Source: a bacterium (GTDB lineage Bacteria; Bacillota; Bacilli; Lactobacillales; Streptococcaceae). From it: a stretch of DNA of 64,000 nt. The notes below the pieces were generated by a model, which was given only the letters and a program-made list of their open reading frames with translations, was not told the DNA's origin and made no database searches. Location: the NCBI GenBank assembly GCA_905221235.1, contig CAJNCJ010000008.1, positions 1 to 64,000 on the forward strand, read 5' to 3'. A program made the position numbers and the translations under genes. Below are positions 9,647 to 16,584 of the stretch, piece by piece; position 1 is the stretch's first letter; every line of letters starts with the position of its first letter.

Positions 9647-10582
9647 ATGATTTTAAGACATCCGGGCATCAGCCCAACTAATGACTTGGTTGCTAAGAAA
9701 ATCTTTAGCAATCCGGAAATCACTTGTCAATTTATTCGCGATATGCTGGACTTACCAGCCAAAAATGTGACCATTTTGGAGGGAAGTAATATTCATGTAC
9801 TACCTTCCCTGCCCTACTCGGCTCAGGATTTCTATACAAGTATAGACGTCTTGGCAGAGTTGGACAATGGTACTCAGGTAATTATTGAGATTCAGGTGCA
9901 TCATCAGAATTTTTTCATCAATCGCCTATGGGCTTATTTGTGCAGTCAGGTCAATCAAAACCTAGAAAAAATTCGTCAACGAGAAGGTGATACTCATCAG
10001 AGTTACAAGCATATCGCACCAGTATACGCAATTGCTATTGTGGATAGTAATTATTTCTCAGATGACTTGGCTTTTCATAGTTTTAGCATGCGAGAGGATA
10101 CGACAGGTGAGGTCTTAACCATCACAAACAATGGACAAGAAAACCATCTGGTTAAGATGGCATTCTTGGAATTAAAAAAATACAGAGAAACCAGCAAAGA
10201 CGAGGTTCGCAAGCCGTGGTTGGAGTTTTTCGGGAACAAGCCCTTTACCCAGCGCCCCGAGCGAGCCATCAGCCAAGCAGATCAACTGCTAGACTATAAA
10301 AGCTGGTCCGAGGAGGACAGAAAAATGTTTAGTCAACTACGTATGCGTGAAGAACAAGCCTTGTTAGCGCATGACTATGCCTTGGAACAAGCTGAAGAAA
10401 AAGGATTAGAACGTGGGCGAGCTGAGGGCATTGAACAGGGACTGGAGCGTGGAAAAGTTGAAGGAAGTTTGTCTATGCTACTGAATCTAGTCCGTCAAGG
10501 TCTTTTGACTTCTGAAGTTGCCAGTCAGCAATTGGGCATGACTGTCGCTGAGTTTGAGGCACTGTTAGAAAGGCATAAGTAA
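9647..10582 (+). CDS. Rpn-family recombination-promoting nuclease, copy 1
   Basis: A 311-residue protein of the Rpn (PD-(D/E)XK 'transposase') family, DNA nucleases linked to RecA-independent recombination and, in E. coli, antiphage defence. The nuclease core includes LDNGTQVIIEIQVHH, supplying the D and E-x-Q residues. The tail has charged GLERGRAEG-type repeats. An internal GAGGAGG plus ATG at 10325 could start an 85-residue C-terminal protein. A BOX lies in its promoter; TATAAT and AAAGGAGG precede ATG 9647. Confidence 0.9.
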   Translation: MILRHPGISPTNDLVAKKIFSNPEITCQFIRDMLDLPAKNVTILEGSNIHVLPSLPYSAQDFYTSIDVLAELDNGTQVIIEIQVHHQNFFINRLWAYLCSQVNQNLEKIRQREGDTHQSYKHIAPVYAIAIVDSNYFSDDLAFHSFSMREDTTGEVLTITNNGQENHLVKMAFLELKKYRETSKDEVRKPWLEFFGNKPFTQRPERAISQADQLLDYKSWSEEDRKMFSQLRMREEQALLAHDYALEQAEEKGLERGRAEGIEQGLERGKVEGSLSMLLNLVRQGLLTSEVASQQLGMTVAEFEALLERHK

Positions 10583-10621
10583 GAAATCTGTAAACAAACG
10601 TTATACAATCTGAAAATAACT

Positions 10622-10672
10622 AAAAAGGATAGCTAAATTTCTTAATGTAAAAGAGATTGGCTATCTTTTTTA
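10622..10672 (+). terminator. Terminator after Rpn copy 1
   Basis: AAAAAGGATAGC pairs with GGCTATCTTTTT across a 25-nt loop. Confidence 0.65.
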
Positions 10673-10702
10673 TTAGGAAAATTTGAACTTTCACCTCTCT
10701 TT

Positions 10703-10764
10703 TCCGAATAAATAGATAGAGCCAGAGAATCTAGTAAACCTAGATTTAAAACTATGGTATAATG
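10703..10764 (+). promoter_or_regulatory. Combox, palindrome and -10 of Rpn copy 2
   Basis: TCCGAATA combox (10703-10710), inverted repeat AATCTAG/CTAGATT (10728-10746), then TATAAT just upstream of GAAAGGAG. This is the uninterrupted version of the copy 1 promoter. Confidence 0.7.
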
Positions 10765-10778
10765 AAAGGAGAAGAAAT

Positions 10779-11678
10779 ATGACTGTACGTCATCCGGGCA
10801 TCAGCCCGACCAACGATTTGGTTGCTAAGAAAATCTTCAGCAATCCAGAAATCACTTGTCAATTTATTCGCGATATGCTGGACTTACCAGCCAAAAATGT
10901 AACCATTTTGGAGGAGAGTAATATTCATGTATTGCCTTCCTTGCCATACTCGGCACAGGATTTCTACACTAGTATTGATGTCTTGGCTGAACTAGATAAT
11001 GGAACGCAAGTAATTATTGAGATTCAAGTTCATCATCAGAATTTTTTCATCAATCGCCTGTGGGCTTATCTGTGCAGTCAGGTCAATCAAAACCTAGAAA
11101 AAATTCGTCAGCAAGAAGGAAATACTCATCAGAGTTACAAACACATCGCACCAGTATACGCAATCGCAATTGTCGATAGTAACTACTTCTCAGATGAGTT
11201 GGCCTTTCACAGTTTCAGTATGCGCGAGGACACGACAGGTGAGGTTTTAACCATCACAAACAATGGTCAAGAAAACCATCTAGTCAAGATGGCGTTCTTG
11301 GAACTAAAAAAATACAGAGAAACCAGCAAAGACGAGATTCGCAAGCCATGGTTGGAGTTTTTCGGGAACAAACCTTTTACCCAGCAACCTGAGCGAGCTA
11401 TTAGCCAAGCAGACCAACTGCTGGACTATAAAAGCTGGTCCGAGGAGGACAGGAAAATGTTTAGTCAACTACGTATGCGAGAAGAACAGGCATTGTTGGC
11501 ACAGGACTATGCCTTGGAGCAAGCTGAGGAGAAAGGTTTAGAGCGTGGGAAAGTTGAAGGAAGGGAAGAAGGGAAACTTTTTGCATTTCTGGATATGGTC
11601 CGTCAAGGTCTTTTGACTTCTGAAGTTGCTAGCCAGCAATTAGGTATGACTGTCTCTGAGTTTGAGGCTTTACTATGA
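10779..11678 (+). CDS. Rpn-family recombination-promoting nuclease, copy 2
   Basis: A 299-residue paralogue nearly identical to copy 1 over the first 250 residues, differing mainly in the GLERGKVEG repeat tail. The core LDNGTQVIIEIQVHH is intact. GAGGAGGACAGGAAAATG at about 11442-11459 offers an internal start for a 73-residue C-terminal product. It has its own combox promoter and terminator, so it is a separate unit, not part of an operon. Confidence 0.9.
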   Translation: MTVRHPGISPTNDLVAKKIFSNPEITCQFIRDMLDLPAKNVTILEESNIHVLPSLPYSAQDFYTSIDVLAELDNGTQVIIEIQVHHQNFFINRLWAYLCSQVNQNLEKIRQQEGNTHQSYKHIAPVYAIAIVDSNYFSDELAFHSFSMREDTTGEVLTITNNGQENHLVKMAFLELKKYRETSKDEIRKPWLEFFGNKPFTQQPERAISQADQLLDYKSWSEEDRKMFSQLRMREEQALLAQDYALEQAEEKGLERGKVEGREEGKLFAFLDMVRQGLLTSEVASQQLGMTVSEFEALL

Positions 11679-11717
11679 GTTCGATCTTTTATCTAATAGT
11701 AGGAAGTTGATGAAATG

Positions 11718-11747
11718 GCAAGTGTTATCCAAATACTTGCCGTTTTT
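11718..11747 (+). terminator. Terminator after Rpn copy 2
   Basis: GGCAAGT ... ACTTGCC hairpin followed by TTTTT. Confidence 0.8.
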
Positions 11748-11966
11748 ACTTGACTTTTACAAGGGTTTGTAAGATAATACCAAGGAAGTAAGTTCTGTCT
11801 AACTATCTATATAGTTTGGATATAAAAGCTATCATCTGAGGGATGAGTAGTTGCGAAATGTCAACTTGGAGGCTAGAGTATTTCAGGGGGAATTTTTTCG
11901 CGAGTTAGTTTTCTTCTCCTTTTTTCGAAGAAATAGGTAAAAAGTTTAAAAAACATAAGAAAACCC

Positions 11967-11995
11967 TTGACAAATCCTGCAAATATTTATATACT
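11967..11995 (+). promoter_or_regulatory. Promoter of choline-binding protein 1
   Basis: TTGACA (11967-11972), 17-bp spacer, TATACT (11990-11995). The leader runs to ATG 12056. The stretch 11748-11966 before it holds no recognisable gene. Confidence 0.8.
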
Positions 11996-12055
11996 GTATG
12001 GTAGTAAGATAGTCTTACGAAAAATATTATAAAGAAAAATGAAGGAGATAAAACG

Positions 12056-13084
12056 ATGAAAAAAGTTTTATTGACAAGCGCAGTCGCTCTTGCAGCATTT
12101 GGTGCTGTTCAAGCTGTTTCAGCTAATACTGTAACTCTTAAACCTGGTATGGTAGATCCAAAAACAGGTAAATTGATTAGTGAAGGTACTGTTGGAGATG
12201 CAACTTCATATCAAGATGCATTTGTTAATGGTAAATTAGATGTAAACAACCTTCCAGCTTACTCACGCTTTGGTACTTTTGATCTTAGAAAAGCATCAGT
12301 GACTCCAGCTGCTGAAGTTGACAAATCTGCGCATTATGCTCGCGTGAATATTGCAGACGCTTTGGTAAATGGAAAATCTTTGAAAGGCGTTGAAGTTGAT
12401 TTTATAGTAAATGGTCAAGTTTTTGAAGTTACAACTGATGAAGCAGGTTCTGCAGTTGTAACTAAGACAATGGTTCATGATAAATCTAAGAATGTTTTAT
12501 TAGACCCTAAAGCTGAAGCTGATAAAGCTAAAATCGCTGCATTGTCTCAAAATGAAAAAGAAGAAGTTGAAGTTCCAGTTAATTTCCCTGAAGGAACAGT
12601 TGTAAAATACCGTCTAGCAAAATCTCTTGCTACAGATGGGAAAGATGTAGACTTTAAAGGTGAATTCACAATTTCTAAAGATTTGTATACTAATGCAAAT
12701 ATCATTGTTGCTACTCGTACAGATGTAACATTCCAAGGACAATCTGCTGCTGGTCAATCAACTGAAACACCTGCTAAAAAAGCAGAATGGATTCAATCAG
12801 GTTCTCGCTGGTGGTACAAACACGCTGATGGTTCTTACACAACTAACGGTTGGGAAAAAATCAACGGAACTTGGTACTACTTCGACCAAGCTGGTTGGAT
12901 GGCAACTGGTTGGGTTAAAGACAACGGAACTTGGTACTACCTTGAAAACTCAGGTGCTATGAAAGCTAGCCAATGGTTTGAAGTTGGTGGTAAATGGTAC
13001 TACGTAAACGGTTCAGGTGCCCTTGCAGTTAACACTACTGTAGATGGTTACACTGTAAACGGAAACGGTGAATGGGTTAAATAA
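12056..13084 (+). CDS. Choline-binding surface protein 1
   Basis: A 342-residue secreted protein. The signal peptide (about 1-23) has a hydrophobic core ending VQAVSA. An N-terminal domain of about 220 residues matches no family I recognise. About four choline-binding repeats follow (from about 245, of the type GTWYYFDQAGWMATGW), ending in the usual ALAVNTTVDGYTVNGNGEW. The repeats would anchor it to choline on teichoic acids. It is monocistronic with a strong promoter and terminator. Confidence 0.88.
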   Translation: MKKVLLTSAVALAAFGAVQAVSANTVTLKPGMVDPKTGKLISEGTVGDATSYQDAFVNGKLDVNNLPAYSRFGTFDLRKASVTPAAEVDKSAHYARVNIADALVNGKSLKGVEVDFIVNGQVFEVTTDEAGSAVVTKTMVHDKSKNVLLDPKAEADKAKIAALSQNEKEEVEVPVNFPEGTVVKYRLAKSLATDGKDVDFKGEFTISKDLYTNANIIVATRTDVTFQGQSAAGQSTETPAKKAEWIQSGSRWWYKHADGSYTTNGWEKINGTWYYFDQAGWMATGWVKDNGTWYYLENSGAMKASQWFEVGGKWYYVNGSGALAVNTTVDGYTVNGNGEWVK

Positions 13085-13100
13085 TTAATTATTTAATATC

Positions 13101-13127
13101 GCAGGAGATGAATCTCCTGCTTTTTTT
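13101..13127 (+). terminator. Terminator of choline-binding protein 1
   Basis: GCAGGAGAT-GA-ATCTCCTGC followed by seven T. Confidence 0.9.
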
Positions 13128-13133
13128 GTTCAC

Positions 13134-13151
13134 CTCTTTGTCAACTGTAGT
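13134..13151. repeat. Solo end of an ISL3 element
   Basis: CTCTTTGTCAACTGTAGT is an 18-bp exact match to the left end of the ISL3 element at 242. No transposase follows. Confidence 0.6.
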
Positions 13152-13314
13152 ATATTGAATTTTGGAAATAAAATAATAGTGTAAATGCTCTTAATATTTC
13201 TATTTTTCTTTTCTTTTTAAATTTTTCTACACTTTTTATGTTTTTTATTGCATTTATTATAGGAAAAGGATATAATCTAGATAAATTTATCATTATAATA
13301 CAGGAGGTTTTCCT

Positions 13315-14700
13315 ATGAGAAAAATACTAACAGGCATGTTGCTAGCTGCTTCTGTGCTAGCTATTGCAACAGTTCAACCAGCAAGTGCTGCAAGTACAGG
13401 AACAGAGGCGTCTGCTACAGTGGATACATCTACTTCATCATTTAAGGAAATTCATTTTGTGACATTCCAAAATGGTAGACCTGTTGATATCAAAGCAGCG
13501 GTTACAGGAGCGGCAACATCTGATACAAGTCATCCAGCTATTGATAACTATATGTATACTACTAGTAGAGTAGAAGATGGTATTCTTTACCATATGTATG
13601 CGCCTACTAGTACCTCAAGTAATACTAGTAATACCTCTCAAACAAACCCATATCGTAGAGATAATAACCAAACTAATGGTAGTAATGCCAATCAAAACAA
13701 TGCTAGTGCTAATAATGGGGGAAGTAGCAACCAGACTAATGGAAATGTAGCTAATAATGGAGCTAATACCAATCAGAACAATAGTGCTACTACTAACAAT
13801 AGCACAAGTAGCGGTCAGTTTAAAGCAGAGGGTGGTAAAGTCTACTATATCAAGGATGGTAAAAAAGTTACTGGTTGGCAAAAGATTGATGGTAAGACAT
13901 ACTACTTTGAAACTGATGGAGTAATGAAAAAAGGCCTACTAACCTTAGGTGATAAGCAATACTACCTAAATGAAAAAGATGGATTAAAACAATTAGGATT
14001 GGTAAAAGTTGCTGACAAGACTTATTATTTCGTTGAAAATGGTGAGAAGAAAACTGGATTTATCAAAATAGATGAAAAAACTTACTATCTAAAAGATGGT
14101 GTTCTGACACCAAATATTGCTGTAATTGATGGTAAAAAATTCTTTATTGATAATGAGGGAAATCGCTCTGTTGGATGGAAGAAAATTGACGGTGACTGGT
14201 ATTATTTCTCTAAAGAAGATGGAATGAAGACAGGCTGGCTGAAAGATGGTTCATGGTATTACTTGGATGAAACTGGTGTGATGAGAACTGGTTGGAAACA
14301 AGTTGATGGCAATTGGTACTATCTCAATGATTTAGGTGCCATGCAAACTGGCTGGAAACTTATAAATGGTAGTTGGTACCATCTCGACAGTTTAGGTAAA
14401 ATGAGTACTAGATGGATAAAAGAAAATGGTACATGGTATTATCTAGATGGCTCAGGTGCTATGCAGACAGGTTGGAAACTTGTAGATGGTAAGTGGTATT
14501 ATCTCAATAATTCAGGTGCTATGAAAACTGGCTGGTTGAAACAAGGTGGTACATGGTATTATCTTGATGGTTCAGGCGCTATGAAGACTGGCTGGTTCAA
14601 AGTAGATGGTAAGTGGTACTATGCTTATAGTTCAGGTGCCCTTGCTGTTAGCACTACAATCAATGGTTACACAGTAAACGCTAACGGTGAGTGGGTGTAG
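13315..14700 (+). CDS. Choline-binding surface protein 2 with Asn-rich linker
   Basis: A 461-residue secreted protein. It has a signal peptide (about 1-25, ending ASA), a unique N-terminal segment to about 95, a low-complexity Asn/Thr/Ser/Gln linker (about 95-165), then about 13 choline-binding repeats (GWKLVDGKWYYLNNSGAMKT type) to the end. The early repeats are more diverged than the later ones. ACAGGAGG precedes the start. The repeats attach the protein to cell-wall choline; the function of the N-terminal part is unknown. Confidence 0.88.
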   Translation: MRKILTGMLLAASVLAIATVQPASAASTGTEASATVDTSTSSFKEIHFVTFQNGRPVDIKAAVTGAATSDTSHPAIDNYMYTTSRVEDGILYHMYAPTSTSSNTSNTSQTNPYRRDNNQTNGSNANQNNASANNGGSSNQTNGNVANNGANTNQNNSATTNNSTSSGQFKAEGGKVYYIKDGKKVTGWQKIDGKTYYFETDGVMKKGLLTLGDKQYYLNEKDGLKQLGLVKVADKTYYFVENGEKKTGFIKIDEKTYYLKDGVLTPNIAVIDGKKFFIDNEGNRSVGWKKIDGDWYYFSKEDGMKTGWLKDGSWYYLDETGVMRTGWKQVDGNWYYLNDLGAMQTGWKLINGSWYHLDSLGKMSTRWIKENGTWYYLDGSGAMQTGWKLVDGKWYYLNNSGAMKTGWLKQGGTWYYLDGSGAMKTGWFKVDGKWYYAYSSGALAVSTTINGYTVNANGEWV

Positions 14701-14718
14701 TTTGAATTTGTTTATGTC

Positions 14719-14745
14719 ACTAGGAGTTTTTTCTCCTAGTTTTTT
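14719..14745 (+). terminator. Terminator of choline-binding protein 2
   Basis: ACTAGGAG-TTTTTT-CTCCTAGT followed by T residues. Confidence 0.85.
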
Positions 14746-14784
14746 ATAACAGATACTTGCTGATATAATACTTATTAAGCTTAA

Positions 14785-14910
14785 GCTACAAAAATAGAAG
14801 ATAAGAAAGAACTTCCAAATAGTAGTGGAAAAGATAATGTTGTGGTTACATCATTAGGATTCCTTGGATTATTCTTTGGTGCCCTTCCATTTGTGAAACG
14901 CAAAAACTAA
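14785..14910 (+). pseudogene. Remnant of an LPXTG-anchored protein (sorting signal only)
   Basis: The frame reads ATKIEDKKELPNSSG, then a hydrophobic stretch with TSLGFLGLFFGALPF and the charged tail VKRKN-stop. This is the C-terminal sorting signal of a sortase substrate, with the LPXTG box decayed to LPNSSG. No start or upstream coding sequence remains (in-frame stop at 14782). Confidence 0.75.
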
Positions 14911-14925
14911 TTAATTAAAAATATG

Positions 14926-14956
14926 AAAGAGAGGGACGCTTTGCCTTCTCTTTTGT
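14926..14956 (+). terminator. Terminator after the LPXTG remnant
   Basis: AAAGAGAGG ... CCTTCTCTTTT hairpin, outliving the gene it served. Confidence 0.6.
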
Positions 14957-14996
14957 CGTGTAGAATTCTGTGAGGGTTTTGTTGGATAGCAAAAAA

Positions 14997-15037
14997 TAAA
15001 AAGTGAACAGGATAGTATTTTAGTCCTGTTCACTTTT
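14997..15037 (-). terminator. Terminator downstream of the Rpn copies on the minus strand
   Basis: AAAAGTGAACAGGA pairs with TCCTGTTCACTTTT; it can work in both directions. Confidence 0.75.
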
Positions 15038-15060
15038 ATGTTATTAGTGATTGTATGGTC

Positions 15061-15414
15061 TTACAAGAATTCCTCAAACTCAGAGACGGTCATACCTAAC
15101 TGCTGGCTAGCAACCTCTGAAGTCAAAAGACCTTGACGAACGAGATTTACTAGACCTACTTTTAATCCCTCTTCGATACCCTCCGCCCTAGCAGTTTCCA
15201 AGGCATAGTCCTGTGCTAACAAGGCTTGTTCTTCACGCATACGTAGTTGACTAAACATTTTCCTGTCCTCCTCGGACCAGCTCTTATAGTCTAGCAGTTG
15301 GTCTGCCTGGCTGATAGCTCGCTCTGGTTCTTGGGTAAAGGGTTTATTCCCAAAAAACTCCAACCATGGCTTGCGAATGCTATCTTTGCTGGTTTCTATG
15401 TATTGTTTTAGTTC
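15061..15414 (-). pseudogene. Rpn-family C-terminal fragment (copy 4)
   Basis: It begins abruptly at ELKQYIETSKDSIRKPWLEF, corresponding to about residue 179 of copies 1-2, and runs to the normal C-terminus (TSEVASQQLGMTVSEFEEFL). The nuclease core is missing. It abuts the stop of copy 3, so it looks like a partial tandem duplication. It keeps the internal GAGGAGG-ATG (MFSQLRMREE), so it could still express the short C-terminal protein. Confidence 0.75.
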
Positions 15415-15561
15415 TTATTTGAGATGCTCTTTCAATAGTTCTTCAAACTCAGAGACAGTCATACCTAACTGCTGGCTGGCAACCTCTGAAGTCAGAAGGC
15501 CTTGACGAACGAGATTTACTAAACCTACTTTTAATCCCTCTTCGATACCCTCTGCTCGTCC
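15415..15561 (-). pseudogene. C-terminal part of Rpn copy 3 beyond a nonsense codon
   Basis: In frame with copy 3 after TAA: GRAEGIEEGLKVGLVNLVRQ, then the usual C-terminus and a stop at 15415-15417. Changing one base (TAA to CAA, giving the expected Q of GLEQ) would restore a 340-residue protein. Confidence 0.8.
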
Positions 15562-16437
15562 TTACTCCAGTCCTTGTTCCAGTCCTTGTTCCAGTCCTTG
15601 TTCCAGTCCCTGTTCTAAACCTTGTTCAATCCCCTCAGCACGGCCACGTTCAAGGCCACGCTCTAGACCTTGTTCGATACCCTCCGCCCTAGCAGTTTCC
15701 AAGGCATAGTCATGAGCGAGTAAGGCTTGTTCTTCACGCATACGTAGTTGACTAAACATTTTCCTGTCCTCCTCGGACCAGCTCTTGTAGTCTAGCAATT
15801 GATCTGCTTGGCTGATGGCTCGTTCAGGTTGCTGGGTAAAGGGTTTGTTACCGAAAAACTCCAACCACGGTTTACGAACCTCGTCTTTGCTGGTTTCTCT
15901 GTATTTTTTGAGTTCTAAGAACGCCATCTTGACTAGATGGTTTTCTTGTCCATTATTTGTGATGGTTAAGACCTCACCTGTCGTGTCCTCTCGCATGCTA
16001 AAACTGTGAAAGGCTAGGTCATCTGAGAAATAATTACTATCCACAATAGCAATTGCGTATACTGGTGCGATATGTTTGTAACTCTGGTGTGTATCACCTT
16101 CACGTTGGCGAATTTTTTCAAGATTCTGATTGACCTGACTGCACAGATAAGCCCACAGGCGATTGATGAAAAAATTCTGATGATGTACCTGAATCTCAAT
16201 GATTACTTGTGTCCCATTGTCTAACTCTGCCAAGACGTCTATACTGGTATAGAAATCCTGCGCTGAGTACGGCAGGGAAGGCAAGACGTGAATATTACTT
16301 CCCTCCAAAATGGTCACATTTTTTGCTGGCAAGTCCAGCATATCGCGAATAAATTGACAAGTGATTTCTGGATTGCTGAAGATTTTCTTAGCAACCAAAT
16401 CGTTGGTCGGGCTGATGCCCGGATGACGTACAGTCAT
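15562..16437 (-). CDS. Rpn-family nuclease, copy 3, truncated by nonsense mutation
   Basis: A 291-residue product with the same nuclease core as copies 1-2 (LDNGTQVIIEIQVHH) and an enlarged tail of GLEQ repeats coded by 12-bp DNA units. The frame stops inside the repeats, removing about 48 C-terminal residues that remain just downstream. It has its own combox promoter on the minus strand and is transcribed towards the choline-binding genes. It may be inactive, or it may act as a nuclease lacking the inhibitory tail. Confidence 0.82.
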   Translation of the reverse strand: MTVRHPGISPTNDLVAKKIFSNPEITCQFIRDMLDLPAKNVTILEGSNIHVLPSLPYSAQDFYTSIDVLAELDNGTQVIIEIQVHHQNFFINRLWAYLCSQVNQNLEKIRQREGDTHQSYKHIAPVYAIAIVDSNYFSDDLAFHSFSMREDTTGEVLTITNNGQENHLVKMAFLELKKYRETSKDEVRKPWLEFFGNKPFTQQPERAISQADQLLDYKSWSEEDRKMFSQLRMREEQALLAHDYALETARAEGIEQGLERGLERGRAEGIEQGLEQGLEQGLEQGLEQGLE

Positions 16438-16471
16438 ATTTCTTCTCCTTTCATTATACCATAGTTTTAAA

Positions 16472-16513
16472 TCTAGGTTTACTAGATTCTCTGGCTCTAT
16501 CTATTTATTCGGA
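16472..16513 (-). promoter_or_regulatory. Combox and palindrome of Rpn copy 3
   Basis: Reading the minus strand: TCCGAATA combox (16513-16506), AATCTAG/CTAGATT palindrome (16490-16472), then a TATAAT before AAAGGAG. It matches the copy 2 promoter. Confidence 0.7.
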
Positions 16514-16572
16514 AAAAGTTTGAAAAATACTTGCTCTGGCTCTTTCCAATGGTATTTTTTGGTGCTTTCCTT

Positions 16573-16578
16573 TATAAT
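16573..16578 (+). promoter_or_regulatory. -10 box of polA, predicted leaderless transcript
   Basis: TATAAT lies only 6 bp before the polA ATG at 16585, so transcription should begin at or next to the start codon. No ribosome-binding site is present. Confidence 0.55.
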
Positions 16579-16584
16579 GGGTGT

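Noticed and set aside
13615-13881. 88-codon minus-strand frame in choline-binding protein 2
   Set aside because: It is a shadow of the Asn-rich linker (AAT/ATT codons), with no ribosome site.
12830-14690. Regular repeats resembling a CRISPR array
   Set aside because: They are in-frame 20-residue choline-binding repeats, not short identical repeats with unique spacers. No cas genes are present.
15565-15660. 12-bp repeats as a possible minisatellite or iteron origin
   Set aside because: They are in-frame GLEQ codons of the Rpn tail, shared in shorter form by the sister genes.
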